Assembly: GCF_000002985.6 (NCBI RefSeq)
Contig: NC_003281.10
Coordinates: 11,532,001 to 11,596,000, forward strand
Direction: 5' to 3'
Origin: Caenorhabditis elegans
Lineage: Eukaryota; Nematoda; Chromadorea; Rhabditida; Rhabditidae
DNA length: 64,000 nucleotides
A program made the position numbers and the translations under genes. Below are positions 11,601 through 23,310 of this stretch, in pieces (position 1 is the stretch's first letter; each line of letters starts with the position of its first letter). The notes under the pieces are model-generated. The model searched no databases. It was given only the letters and a program-made list of their open reading frames with translations, and had not been told where the DNA came from.

Positions 11601-14600
11601 TGATGACGTTATTTCTGTAGCCGGGACTAGATCAACTGAAACCACTATGAAATGCCTAGCCGTTCAGTTTACCGGAGCTGCCTACCTACCTATTGATGCA
11701 TCCTACCCGGAGGAGAGGAAGAAGACGATTTTGAAGGATTCAGTTTTCAATTTTGAATATAACGGAAGGGTAGATCAAGAGCCGCGCCACCGTCACTTTG
11801 CCATCTCCACCGACTATTGTCTCTCCTACATTATCACAACTTCCGGAACAACGGGTACACCGAAGTCGGTAGCAATCGGAGCGAAATCTCTCCTTAACCT
11901 ATTTCTCTCGTCAACTCTAACTATGAAATGCTCAAGCTCCAGTCGAACCTATCAATTCACCAATTTTGTATTCGACAACTCCGTTCTAGAAGTTTCAATG
12001 AGCATTGCCTCCCAGGGAACCCTCGTCTATGGACCCTTATGCTTCGACCCAGCGGACTTCGAGAAATCGATCGAAACTGAAGGAATCACCCATTGCCTTC
12101 TTTTCCCGAGCCTAGTCCAATCTTTTAATATCTCAAAAATTAAAAATTTAGCGTACTGGGTTGTTGGAGGTGAACCTCTACCTCAATCCCTCCTGGATTC
12201 TGCTTTAGCGTTAGGTATCAAGGTGATCCAGAACTATGGCCCGACAGAAACCACGGCTTTTGCAATTGCTAAGCACATGAAGAAAGGAGACGCCGGGTGC
12301 CAAATAGGTCTTCCAGCGGTGAACTCTAAGATCAGAATTGTAGAAGGAGAAGATCAAGGAGAGCTCTTAATTTCTGGGTTGGGAATCATGAGAGGGTACT
12401 TGAATCGAAAGGAAAGCCAATGGTACGCAAGTGGAGATGTCTGTAGAATTGAGAAGGGCGTTGTGGAGTTTGTTGGAAGGACCGATACTCAGGTAGGTAG
12501 GCAGGCAGGCATCGCTCTAGAGTTTTGAATTTCTCGAAATCATCGCCAGTGGAGCACGCTTGAATTAGGGAACGTTGAAAAATTGGCGACTTCAAGGGGT
12601 TTCTACTAATTTTTTTACGCCGAAAACCGTCCTTGAAACCCTCTAGTCCTAGTCCTAGTCCTAGTCCTAGTCCTAGTCCTGGCCGTAACTTCCTCTATGA
12701 GATTTGAATTTTGCAGATCAAAATCCGTGGATATCGTGTAGAATTAACGGAAATCGAGAAAACGATCGAATCTCGTAACGGGATCGCATCTTGCAAAGCT
12801 CTCTTCGATAAAGAATCTCAGCAGATCCATGTATTCTACACCGGGGAACTCGAGAAACTAAGCTCAAACGATGCACGAGAGCATTGTGAGAGGTACTTGG
12901 AACCTCATAAGATACCTTCAACATTTAATGGGATTGATAAATTTCCGCTGACCGGGAATTCGAAAATCGATACGTTGAAGTTAATGGAGCTGGTGAAAAG
13001 TGAGTTGTTTTTTCGTTTGAAAAATTGTTTCTGCTCATACTTCGGAAGTAGGGCTTCCAGGCAGGCGCGGTTTCAGGGCCTGACGCCTGCCTCCAACCTG
13101 CCCACCTCATTTTCCTGGTTCCGTGCCGCACTATACAGGAGGCTCGGGTCGCGGTGCTAGGCAGGCGGAGGTCGCCGCAAGGCTTGCGTTTTGGCGCCTG
13201 TAAGAAAGCTCTACTCATTTTAAACGTCTGAAATTTCCAGATCTACCACATCCGACTCTCCCCAACTCCCTGGAATCTGATCTCTCTTCCATATGGACAT
13301 CTCTTCTCAACTGCCCCGAACCTTCCCCATCTGATCACTTTTTCCTTATCGGAGGCCATTCTCTGCTTCTCGTCCGTCTCCGTCACCTCATCGAGACCAA
13401 ACTCGGAATCTCTCTGAAAGTCCCTGAGATCCTGCAGAACTTAAAGTTCTCAGACATGCTAGAGTTATTGGCAAAGAAAAAGCAGCGAGCAATTTCTGTT
13501 GTCGTTTTTCCTGCCCTTTATGGTGGCTGCTTACCCTATCACAAAATGGTTGAGGAGTTGAAAAAGAGATTTCTCGGCAAAACGAATTTCATTTTACTAG
13601 ACGAGGAGTTTGGGGATACGGTAGATGAAGTGGCAAAACTGTACAGACTGCAAATCGAGGAGAGTGCTGAAAATATTGAAACCTCTAAATTGGTGTTCAT
13701 TGGCGCCTCGTCTGCTGGTACTTTTGCATTTTCCACGTCACAACTTTTTGCCGATGATGACGTCACAGTGCTTTTATTGGATACCGGGACATTTTGGAGT
13801 TTGATTGAAAAGTTGGAGTTTAGGAAGCATGAACAGGTAAGGGGCGCGAATTTTTTTAGAGCTTTAAATTGAAAAAAAAAAACGTTTTTACTTCAAAAAA
13901 ATGGATTTCCCGGTGAACATTTTCTCAGAAAATTTGAACTTCCCGCCAAAATCGATCTCAGAAATTTGAATTTCCCACGGGGTTCTGGCCTTCCTCGTTG
14001 AATTTTTCGCGCTACAAATACATTTTACAACTAAAATCGAGCCGCGACGCGACACGCAACGCGCCGTAAATCTACCCCAGATATGGCCGAACCAAAATGG
14101 CCTAGTTCGGAAAACTCTTCCATTTCAATTTACGAAGAAAGCCAGAACCGCGTGATTTCCCGCCAAAATTCTTTTCAGAAAATTTGAATTTCCGCTAAAC
14201 TCTTCCTCGAAAAATTAGAGTTTCCCGCCAAATTTTTCGTCAAAAAATTAAATTTCGCGGTAAAAAATTTTTCTAAAAATTTTATATAGCGCCACAGTTT
14301 TTCGTAGAAAATTAGAATTTCCCGCCGAATTTCTTCTCAGAAAAATTTAAAAAAAATTAATTTCCTAATTTTCAGGAAATCGTGGAAAACCTGAAAAACT
14401 TCGGCGTAGATCAAAAGACCTCCAAATGCTTGGCTGAAACTTCCTGGAAAACTCTGCAGATTTTGAAAAATTACCACCCTGAAGAATCTCGCTCAAATGT
14501 TCAGCTTCATGTTTTATCAGTTGATGGAAGCGATTTAGGATGGTCGAAATATTCAAAAAATTTGATAGCTCACAAAATTCAAGGAGATCACTACTCAATG

Positions 14601-14669
14601 CTTCAGGATTCGGAACATGTTTTGGGTCTTGTTGGGAAAATTGAAATGGTTTTGAAGTCTATTAAATAA
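2677..14669 (+). CDS. nrps-1: Multimodular non-ribosomal peptide synthetase with C-terminal thioesterase
   Basis: Eight exons give 2942 aa: 2677-2813, 3665-3786, 4149-7468, 8352-8551, 8616-12492, 12717-12999, 13241-13836, 14376-14669. Domain order: an unassigned N-terminal region (1-270); carrier PCP1 (LGIDSL, Ser307); condensation C1 (HHISIDG, His547/Asp551); adenylation A1 (TSTSGSTGTPK near 960-972, GKIDKKKL at its end); PCP2 (LGVDSI, Ser1329); C2 (HHLICDG, 1485-1491); PCP3 (GGHSL, Ser1740); C3 (HHLISDA, 1930-1936); A2 (ITTSGTTGTPK near 2332-2343, NYGPTETT); PCP4 (GGHSL, Ser2687); thioesterase (GASSAG, Ser2803, and GDHYSML with the likely catalytic His). Module 2 (C2-PCP3) has no adenylation domain. 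The C. elegans NRPS-1 works with PKS-1 to build nemamides in the canal-associated neurons; the ordering here fits that protein as I remember it. The start at 2677 is the first ATG in frame with exon 2. AATAAA is at 14685-14690. Confidence 0.9.
2838..4125. repeat. Dispersed GGCGCAC / TCGCGACGAGACC repeats in nrps-1 introns 1 and 2
   Basis: Several inverted, partly overlapping copies of a repeat with the cores CTTTAAAGGCGCACAC, ACTACTGTAA and TGTCGCGTCGAGACC occur at about 2838-3060, 3130-3360, 3480-3600, 3890-3990 and 4030-4115. The same family recurs at 42520-42830, and a shorter relative at 59945-60140. Confidence 0.7.
7752..8289. mobile_element. hAT-like non-autonomous element filled with CGGCAAATCGG minisatellite
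   Basis: It lies in intron 3 of nrps-1. Its ends are inverted: CAGGGGTGGGCGGCAA on the left and TTGCCGCCAACCCCTG on the right. Between them sit about fifteen degenerate units of roughly 35 bp around CGGCAAATCGGCAAATTGCCGGAATT. The CAGGGGTGGGC end resembles hAT transposon termini. No clear 8-bp target duplication is seen (left flank ATTTGTTC, right flank ATATGCAT). Long frames read through it only because stops are rare in the unit. Confidence 0.7.
12643..12681. repeat. Short TCCTAG hexamer tract
   Basis: Six to seven copies of TCCTAG lie in the intron between nrps-1 exons 5 and 6. Confidence 0.85.
13060..13215. repeat. GCAGGCGG-type dispersed repeat in nrps-1 intron 6
   Basis: It contains GGCTTCCAGGCAGGCGCG, GCCTGACGCCTGCCT and GGCAGGCGGAGGTCGCC. 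A second copy is at about 23776-23925, and a fragment (TTGAGGCAGGTCCAGCCCTA) near 19785. The function is unknown. Confidence 0.65.
13976..14154. mobile_element. Copy of the GGCCAGAA MITE in nrps-1 intron 7
   Basis: It runs from CACGGGGTTCTGGCCTTCC to GAAAGCCAGAACCGCGTG and carries the internal block CCCAGATATGGCCGAACC. It matches the elements at 560-795 (opposite orientation) and 23311-23540. This copy lacks part of the internal sequence. Confidence 0.7.
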
Positions 14670-14757
14670 TGTTATAATTTTTGGAATAAAATATGTATAA
14701 TTTTTTAAAAAGTTGTTTATTTGTTTCGTGAAAGAGGATTTGTTTAAAAGTCCTAAA

Positions 14758-15835
14758 AATTTCCGGCAAATCGGTAAATTGCCGAAACTGAATATTTCCG
14801 GCAAATCGGTAAACCGGCAAATTGCCGGAATTGAAAATTTCTGGTAAATCGGCAATTTGACGAAACTGAAACTTTCCGGCAAATCGGCAAGTTGCCAAAA
14901 CTGAAAATTCCCGGCAAATCGGCAACTTGCCGGAATTGAAATTTTCCGGCAAATCGATATATTGCCAAAACTGAAAATTCCCGGCAAATCGGCAACTTGC
15001 CGGAATTGAAATTTTCCGGCAAATCGATATATTGCCAAAACTGAAAATTCCCGGCAAATCGGCAACTTGCCGGAATTGAAATTTTCCGGCAAATCGATAT
15101 ATTGCCAAAACTGAAAATTTCCGGCAAATCGGCAAATTGTGGGAACTGAAAATTTTCTGCAATATGGCAATATGCCGAAACTGAATATTTCCGGCAAATC
15201 GGTAAACCGGCAAATTGCCGGAATTGAAAATTTCTGGTAAATCGGCAATTTGACGAAACTGAAACTTTCCGGCAAATCGGCAAGTTGCCAAAACTGAAAA
15301 TTCCCGGCAAATCGGCAACTTGCCGGAATTGAAATTTTCCGGCAAATCGATATATTGCCAAAACTGAAAATTCCCGGCAAATCGGCAACTTGCCGGAATT
15401 GAAATTTTCCGGCAAATCGATATATTGCCAAAACTGAAAATTCCCGGCAAATCGGCAACTTGCCGGAATTGAAATTTTCCGGCAAATCGATATATTGCCA
15501 AAACTGAAAATTTCCGGCAAATCGGCAAATTGTGGGAACTGAAAATTTTCTGCAATATGGCAATATGCCGAAACTGAAAATTTCCGGCAAATCGGCAAAT
15601 CGCCGGAATTGAAAATTTCCCGCAAATCGACAATTCATCGATAACCATCATCGATAATCATCGATTGAAAATTTCTGGCAAAGCTGCAACTCGTCAATTT
15701 GCAGAAAATTAAAATTTCCGGCAAATCGGTAAATTGCCGGAATTGGAAATTTCCGGCAAATCGATAAACCGCCAATATGCTGGAATTAAAAATTACTGGC
15801 AAAACGGTAAACCGGCAATTTGCCATCATCGATAA
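14758..15835. repeat. CGGCAAAT minisatellite array with a 393-bp internal duplication
   Basis: The interval downstream of nrps-1 is filled by CGGCAAATCGG units. Inside it a roughly 66-bp unit (ending AAATCGATATATTGCC) is repeated three times in a row. The larger block starting at 14784 repeats at 15177, an offset of 393 bp. The remaining part to 16376 is AT-rich, carries two short inverted CATCGATAACCATC motifs near 15640 and 15825, and shows no coding evidence. Confidence 0.8.
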
Positions 15836-16376
15836 CCATCGATTTTTTCTTCAGACTCACATTTTTCTGATCTTTGCACCGGATTACACTGATAACAAAA
15901 AATAAACCCTTTCGATTTTAACTCTAGTGACACAGGCATATAAAATAGCAATTTCAAATTTATATTCTTAGTATTATACATAGTCGTTAGAAAATATACT
16001 AAAGCATATTCTGGTTTAGAACATTGTTAATGACAGTTATTTTATTTCTTATCAGTAAACTCCTCATTTTCACAATTTTCAAGGCAAAAAAATCAATGGT
16101 AACTAGTAAAGTACATCACTATACAAAATAAAGTCTGCAATTTGTTAAGACTCTGAAATTTTATTGACTTTTTGATATTCGGTGGAGCTTGTAAAAACAA
16201 GATGCTCCGCTCCTCCGCCTCTTTGTCTATCAGTTAAACATCAAAATGCTCTCACAAACATTTTGGCTCGTCTTATCATTTCAGTCTCTTGTTCTTGTCT
16301 AGTGTGTGTGGTCACTCTATTGTTTTGTTTCCGTTCTCATTCATTTCTCATTCATTTCGTTCAGAAAAGTTTCAGA

Positions 16377-19300
16377 ATGCGAATCCAAAAAGTGGATGAT
16401 ATATTCGAACTTGATGCCTATCAACTGGTTGTGCTCGCTTTCAATGAGTTTTTGATATTCACAATGTTATCTAATGTGGTAGGTGTGTTTTTTTTTATAG
16501 TACCGGCGAGTGGCAATTGCAGTTCGGCAAATTGCTGGTTTGCCTATTTGGCAGAAATTTTTTAAGCTCCGGCAATTTGTCGCTTTGTCGGAAATTTCAA
16601 TTTCTTGCAATTTACCGATTTGCCAAAAGTTTCGATTCCGGTAATTTGCCGGAAATTTTAATTTTCGGCAAATTGCCGGTTTGCCGATTTTCCAGAAATT
16701 TTCAATTCCGGCAGTTCCGGCAATTTGCCGATTTGCCGGAAATTTCTATTTCTAGAATTTTTCTGATTTGCCGGAAATTTTCAATTCCGACAATTCGCCG
16801 AATTACCGATTTGCCGGAATTTTTTTTGTCCGCAAATTACCGGTTTGCCAGAAATTTTCAACTCTGGCAATGTGCCGATTTGCCTGATATTTCAATTCCG
16901 ACAATTAGCCAAAAATTTTGATTTCTACAATTTGCCCATTTTTATTTTTTAAATTTGCCCATTTTTTTCAACTCCGTCAATGTGCCAATATGTCCGGAAA
17001 TTTCAATTCCGACAATTTGTCTATTTGCCGGAAATTTCAATTCTAGAATTTTGCTGATTTTCCGGAAATTTTCAATTTCGGCACTGTGCCGATTTTCGGG
17101 AAATTTTAATTTCTTGCAATTTGCCGTTTTACCGATTTGCCGGAAATTTCAATTCTAGAATTTTGCTGATTTTCCGGAAATTTTCAATTTCGGCACTGTG
17201 CCGATTTTCGGGAAATTTTAATTTCTTGCAATTTGTCGTTTTACCGATTTGCCGGAAATTTCAATTCCGGCAATTTGTCCATTTGCCATAAATTTCAATC
17301 CCGGCAATTAGCCCATTTACGAAATTTAATTTTTTTTTTTGAAATTTCAATTCCGGCAATTTGCCGATTTGCCTATTTGCCGGAAATTTTCAATTCCGGC
17401 AATTTGTCTATTTGCCGGAAGAATCGTTTACCCCTGGTTTATGCCCGAATTAACCAATTTTTGCGGCAAATCATATCATTCGGGAAACGTACAAAACTGC
17501 TTATTCCAATATGATAATTCAACTTTTTCAAAAACTAAATTTAATCTGAAAATGTAAAAAATGCTCGTTCCATGGGAAACTAACATTTATTTTTGTTTGA
17601 ATACTTTAAAAACTTCAAATAATTCCCGATTTGCGGCAACTTTCAGGCACTATTAGAGGTCAAAATATGTACCTATTTTTTTAAAAAATCTACCGCTGAT
17701 CTGAGCTTCAAGTTCTTAAAATGCAAAAACTCTCAGGTGTTCAACATGTTCGGCGCGGCAGCTCCCCGTTTACCAGGCTGCGACGATATCATATACAACG
17801 CGACGAGTCCCTTCCAACAATGTGAGCAATATGATGCTCATTTGGATTGCGAGGAGCCAGCAATGGAATATGAGTTCAAGTCGGTGGCGGTCGAGTTTCA
17901 GGAGCTTTGCAGTCGACACAATGAGCATTCCTACATGGATTCCATTACACAGCTATTTGGGGTCAACAATCGAGTGAGGTTCTCGACGACTTCTCAGATG
18001 ATCGGTATTATGTTAGGATCAGCGATTGCTGGACAGTTGTCGGATTTGTATGGTAGGAAGAAGGTAAGGCAGAAGGGTCTTCTTTCAATCAAGATCAAGA
18101 AATTTGAATTTCCAGCCAAAAATTTATTTTCAGAATAAAACTTGCGGCCTGTAGGCAGATAGAAACAAAGTTACATGTTCTTTGGGATCACTAAAAGCTT
18201 TTTCTTTTTCAGATCACCCTACTTTTCCTCTGTATGATGCTATTCTTCTCGACATCCTCCAGCTTCTCCTCTTCCATTGAAGTGTTCATCATAGTCCGAT
18301 TTTTCATTGGAATTTGCTGTGGAGGCCTCACAACGTGAGCTTAAAGCTTAATCTACTTCTATTGACCTACCTCTTCTTCCAGCGTCGGCTCCATCCTGGT
18401 CGTGGAGAATCTTCCGTCGGCTCACCGCTTGTGGATGAGCACAGTAGTCACTTGGGCTCCGAACTACATGCTCTTTGCGCTTTTCGCGTATATTACTGGC
18501 GAGTGGAGGTGTCTTGCAAGAATGTGCAATGCTATGACAGTTATTGCGATTTTGATATGTGCTTTGTAAGTTTTTTTGTTGATTTCCAAAGCAATAAAAA
18601 AATTTAAAAATTTCAGCCTTCTCCCCGAGAGCCCGAAATACCTGATTCAAGCTCGAAAAGGGAAGTTGGCGGTGAAAAGTATCAAGTATATAAATAAGTT
18701 CAAAAGAGTCAGAAATCAGCTAACAGACACTGAAATCGAAGATGTGGTACATAGTGCTATCGAAGTGGATACCAAGTCTCGGGCCAAGGCAAAAAAATAT
18801 AGTTTTATTCATCTTTATATTCATCCAAAAATTACTGTGCAAACCGTGGTGGCATCGATTTCTATGTGAGTTATTTTCCGGCAAGTTCGGCAAATCAGTA
18901 ACTTGCCGGTTTGCCGGAAATTTCTAATTCCGGCAATTTGCCGATTTTTTGATTTTCCGAAAGTTTTTAGGGCCGTTTTTTATAAGACGGAAACACGACA
19001 ATTGCCGTTTTAAGGCTGATTCGGCAAATCGGCAATTTGCAAGAAATGTTTAATTCCGGCAATTCGCTGTTTTCCGGCAAATTTGGGAAATTGGCAATAT
19101 GTCGGAAATTTTCAATTCCGGCAATTTTCCGATTTGCCGTTTTTTGGGCTAATTCAGAAAATCGTCAATTAGCCGGAAATTCTCAGTTCCGGCGATTTGC
19201 CGGAAGTTTAAATTCCGGCAATTCGCCGCTTTTTCAACTAATTCGGCAAATCGCCAATTTGCCGGAAATTCTGAATTCCGGCAATTCGCCGATTTGCTGG

Positions 19301-20343
19301 AAATTTTCAATTCCGGCAATTTGCCGTTTTGTCAATTTGCCGGAAGTTTTTAAGGTCGTTTTTTTATAAGACGGAAATTGCCGTTTTAAGGTTGATTCGG
19401 CAAATCGGCAATTTGCCGGAAATTTTTAATTCCGGCAATTTTCCGCTTTGCCGATTTGCCGGAAAAAATCGTTTGCCGCCCACCCCTGGTACAAAATTCT
19501 CTTCCAGGTTCTCCGTGAGCTACGTCACTTATGGCCTACTGTTCAACTACGACGTACTTACTGGGTCAATTTACATGAACGCAGCCGTCTCTGGGTTCCT
19601 GCGATATGTCGTTGGTGCGGTTGTAGCCGTACTGGACCACTTTGGCGGGGAGCATGTTGGAAGGAAAAGAATGCATTTTATTACTGTATCCTTTATTATG
19701 TGCTGCATGTTTGGAATATTCTTTATTTATTTTAATGGTGAGTGGTATTTCATTTAAGGGCACTGTAGCTGTACTTGAGGCAGGTTTGAGGCAGGTCCAG
19801 CCCTACATTGCAAGTTATGTCCTCTAATAATATAGGAAAAGGATCTGAAAAGGACGTACCTAAGACTACATATATGTATGTACAATTCAAAATTTTTCAG
19901 ATCTGGTTCTGGAGTACAAGTCATGGATCCGTGCTCTCACCCTCCTAGCCTTCGGTACAACTGGCTGCCTCTTTCTACAACTCTTGCTGATCACCGCTGA
20001 AATGTTCCCGACAGGAATTCGAAACATCGCGTCTGCCCATATTAATGTCTGTGGGCGGCTTGGCAACGTTTTCGGACCAATGGTTTTTAGTTATGTAGGT
20101 TATTTAAATTTATGAAATCCAGATGAAAAGCAATGAAAGTTTTTTCAGAAGCTCGGATTTGCGGGGTCTGGATATCTGATTCTAGGAGTAATTTGTCTAC
20201 TTGATGTAATAGTATTCCACATCTTTATCCCGGAGACTAAGAATCAGCCACTTCCACAGGGAATGCCGTCGAGAAAGAAGCAAAGAAAAGATCCAGAGGT
20301 TCAGAAGTCATTGACGACGATTTCAGAAGAACCGGATAAATAA
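16377..20343 (+). CDS. Major facilitator transporter, SLC22 (organic cation/anion) type
   Basis: Eight exons: 16377-16478, 17737-18063, 18213-18334, 18383-18565, 18617-18865, 19508-19737, 19901-20094, 20149-20343; 533 aa. It begins with an acidic cytoplasmic segment and TM1, followed by a large Cys-containing extracellular loop (about residues 45-105), typical of SLC22. The MFS loop motif GQLSDLYGRKK follows, then LLPESPKYL in the large intracellular loop after TM6, a second GRKR loop after TM8, TAEMFPTGIRN near TM11 and PETK after TM12. The family transports organic ions across the plasma membrane; the substrate cannot be predicted. The acceptor-like TTTCAG at 16371-16375 directly before the ATG may be a trans-splice site. 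Introns 1 and 5 carry CGGCAAAT arrays. Codon use looks ordinary and no lesion is seen. Confidence 0.88.
16505..17435. repeat. CGGCAAAT-type array in transporter intron 1
   Basis: Degenerate TTGCCGATTTGCCGGAAATTT units start about 25 bp after the exon 1 donor and end at GAATCGTTTACCCCTGG near 17437. A 119-bp stretch (about 17030-17148) is repeated at 17149-17267. Confidence 0.75.
18882..19491. mobile_element. CGGCAAAT element ending in GCCCACCCCTG, transporter intron 5
   Basis: The array occupies the intron and ends in TCGTTTGCCGCCCACCCCTG, the same terminus as the element at 7752-8289, close to the exon 6 acceptor. A GTTTTTTATAAGACGG block occurs twice (about 18973 and 19357). Confidence 0.7.
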
Positions 20344-20404
20344 TTTATTTTCGATGTTATTTACTGTATATTTGAAATGAATGAACATAAAAATTGCTTT
20401 TTGA

Positions 20405-20573
20405 TGTCAGGCTGCCCCATTGCGGATTGATCTACAAAAAATGCGGGAATTTTTTGCCCTAAAAAATGCGACGTCAGCACACTCTTAATCCTGCGAAATC
20501 TGTTGAGAACTCTCCCGCATTTTTTGTAGATCTACGTAGATCAAGCCGAAATGAGACACTCTGACACCACGTG
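20405..20573. mobile_element. TGTCAG...CACGTG MITE
   Basis: This is a palindromic element with TGATCTACAAAAAATGCGGG on one side and its complement on the other, a GACGTCAGCA core and CTGACACCACGTG at the right end. It is one of five copies in the window (122-258, 20804-22261, 30284-30449, 58542-59025). Confidence 0.75.
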
Positions 20574-20803
20574 TTAAAACTGAATTGTAGAATTTTTTTT
20601 TCAAAAAATCTTCGAATACCGATTTTGAAAACATGCCCTCTGAAGTAAAATGTTAAATGCGACATACAAAGTGACTCACCAAATGATTCAATTATTCAAT
20701 TTAATTTATTACACCTGTAAAAATCGTGAGAAAAACCACACACATATACATATAATCGCAATACACATCACACAACAGTTTTAAGTACTACCTAATAAGT
20801 TTC

Positions 20804-22261
20804 CACGTGGCGTCAAAGTGCCCCATTTCGGTTTGATCTACAAAAAATGCGGGAGTTGAGCAGCGGACTTTTCAACTAATTTCACATGGTTTAGAGCTTG
20901 CTGACGTCACATTTTTCTCGGCAAAAAATTCTCGCATTTTTTGTAGAGCACGGCAAACGATTTTTTCGGCAAACCGGTATATTGGCAAATTGCCGTAATT
21001 GAAATTTCCGGCAAATCGGCAAATCGACAAATTGCTGGAATTGAAAATTTCCGGCAAATCGGCAAATCGACTAATTGCTGGAATGGAAAAGTTCCGGCAA
21101 ATCGGCAAATTGCTGAAATTGAAAATTTCCGGCAAATCGGTAAACTGGCAAATTGCCGTAATTGAAATTTTCGGCAAATTGGCAAATCGACAAATTGCCG
21201 TAATTGAAATTTCCGGCAAATCGGCAAATCGGCAAATTGCTGGAATTGAAAATTTCCGGCTAATCGGCAAAATGTTGGAATTAAAATTTCCGGCAAATCG
21301 GCAAATCGACCAATTGCTGGAATTAAAATTTCCGGCAAATCGGCAAATCTGCAAAATGTTGGAATTAAAATTTCCGGCAAATTGCCGGAATTGAAATTTT
21401 CGGCAAATTGGCAAATCTGCAAAATGTTGGAATTAAAATTTCCCGGCAAATCGGCAAATCTGCAAAATGTTGGAATTAAAATTTCCGGCAAATCGGCAAA
21501 TCGACCAATTGCTGGAATTAAAATTTCCGGCAAATCGGCAAATCTGCAAAATGTTGGAATTAAAATTTCCGGCAAATTGCCGGAATTGAAATTTTCGGCA
21601 AATTGGCAAATCTGCAAAATGTTGGAATTAAAATTTCCGGCAAATCGGCAAATCTGCAAAATGTTGGAATTAAAATTTTCGGCAAATTGGCAAATCTGCA
21701 AAATGTTGGAATTAAAATTTCCGGCAAATCGGCAAATCTGCAAAATGTTGGAATTAAAATTTCCGGCAATTCGGCAAATCGGCAAATTGCTGGAATTGAA
21801 AATTTCCGGCAAATCGGCAAATCTGCAAAATGTTGGAATTAAAATTTCCGGCAAATCGGCAAACTGGCAAATTGCCGATTTGCCGAGTTTGCCGAGAAAT
21901 TGCAGTTTTGCACATTTTTTTGGAAGTTTCAGAATTTCAATTTCAATCGGCAAAATTGTACGCATCTTAAGAATATTCCTGAAACGGGGGAAAAAATTCA
22001 AAAAGGCACAGTTTTAAGTGTTTCCGTCTTATAAAAAACTCCTTTAAACATACGCGGCAAATCTGATATCCGGCAACCCGGCAAATCGGCAAATTGCCGA
22101 AAATGAGAATTTCCGGCAAATCGACAAACCGGCAAAAAATTGTAAAAAATTAAAATTCCTGGAAATCATGCGAAATCAGTTGAGAAGTCTGCGTCTAAAT
22201 ATCCGCAATTCTCGTAGATCAACTTAGATCAAACCGAAATGGCCGACTCTGACACCACGTG
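20804..22261. mobile_element. CACGTG MITE split by a CGGCAAAT array (nested insertion)
   Basis: The left half is at 20804-20946 (CACGTGGCGTCAAAGTGCC, GCATTTTTTGTAG) and the right half at about 22140-22261 (GATCAAACCGAAATGGCC, CTGACACCACGTG). Between them lies a CGGCAAAT array of about 1.1 kb. In its middle (21290-21850) a roughly 45-bp unit with TCTGCAAAATGTTGGAATT is repeated many times. The array is therefore an insertion into, or an expansion within, the older MITE. Confidence 0.65.
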
Positions 22262-22824
22262 CCGATTCCTTTAGAGCTTCAGCTTCACAGGGCTATTCTG
22301 TCCACTCGAAACTAAACAATTTGTACTCTAAAATTCTAGACCACTGTGTAAAAAACACCCCCTACTTTAAAGTTTTCGGTCTGAAATGTTCGCGCCCCCT
22401 TTGTAGCTTGATTTTTGGTGTCGCGCCTCTATGGTTGACCAGAAGTCAATGTCTCTGTACCGTCTCGTTGTTGTGTAATCCCATTCAATTTCAATTCAAC
22501 TTCTGCCTCCCCCATCCCACTTCCCGTCTCTTGCCGCTCCTCAAGTGTTGTAAAAATTCGAAAAAAAAACAGTGAACTGGTCATTCAGAAAAGATTTTTA
22601 TTTTCAAAATTCCTAATGACCATTTCGCATAAATTACGTTGAATTAAAAAAAAAAACACAGGGGCATGAGGAAAATAAAAAACATCATCACATGAGACAA
22701 ATACAGAAAAATAAAAACCGGGCTTGAAAATCGAAACACGAGATACTATAGAAATACCGGAGACGCAGACAGTATGCGGATCTCGTACGGAAATGTGTTA
22801 ACAGTGATGGGCGCGTAATTTCGT

Positions 22825-22897
22825 GCCTCGATAGCTCAGTTGGGAGAGCGTACGACTGAAGATCGTAAGGTCACCAGTTCGATCCTGGTTCGGGGCA
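22825..22897 (+). tRNA. tRNA-Phe (anticodon GAA)
   Basis: The 73-nt cloverleaf has acceptor arms GCCTCGA and TCGGGGC with discriminator A. The D arm is AGCTCAGTTGGGAGAGC, the anticodon stem TACGA/TCGTA carries loop CTGAAGA, and the T loop is TTCGATC (B box GTTCGATCC). The centre of the anticodon loop is GAA, giving phenylalanine. There is no intron and no encoded CCA, as expected for a eukaryotic nuclear tRNA. A TTTCTTTTT run follows as a Pol III terminator. Confidence 0.95.
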
Positions 22898-23310
22898 TTT
22901 CTTTTTGTGGCTGGTTTTTTTTGTCCCTGACGTCCTTCTTTTTCAAATTTCAAATTTTAAATTCCTTGGCGGCCGGCGCCGCGCCTCCCTCACTGTCATG
23001 CGCGGGGGGCCGAAGATGGACAAAAGCCGAAGGTCAAGCTGCCATCACGATGTTTCTCAATTTTGTGTGTGTGTGTGCGCGCGCGCTTCACTAACTTTTC
23101 GGGAAACGGCCTTCAATTACTCGATCGTCACCCGATTGAGCCTATTGTGTCCAAAAAATATGGTATATGGGGCGGTGTGTGAGGGAGAGGAAAATGGAAC
23201 ATTTTAAAATTGTTGCGATTTGGGCTGTGTTTTCTAAAATTTGAAGCAGAAATCTGTAAATTCTGTCAGTTTTCGGTGGAGCATATTTTCATCTTCAAAT
23301 TTCTGAAACA

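Noticed and set aside
14595-15651. Long minus-strand frames of 290-347 codons rich in ICRFAGNFQF-type repeats
   Set aside because: Several overlapping frames are open at the same time because the CGGCAAAT unit lacks stops. The peptide repeats simply mirror the DNA repeat and recur in all arrays, with no start context or splice signals.
20872-22001. Frames of 180-364 codons on both strands in the array downstream of the transporter
   Set aside because: These are the same minisatellite artefact; sense and antisense are open together and the composition is that of the repeat.
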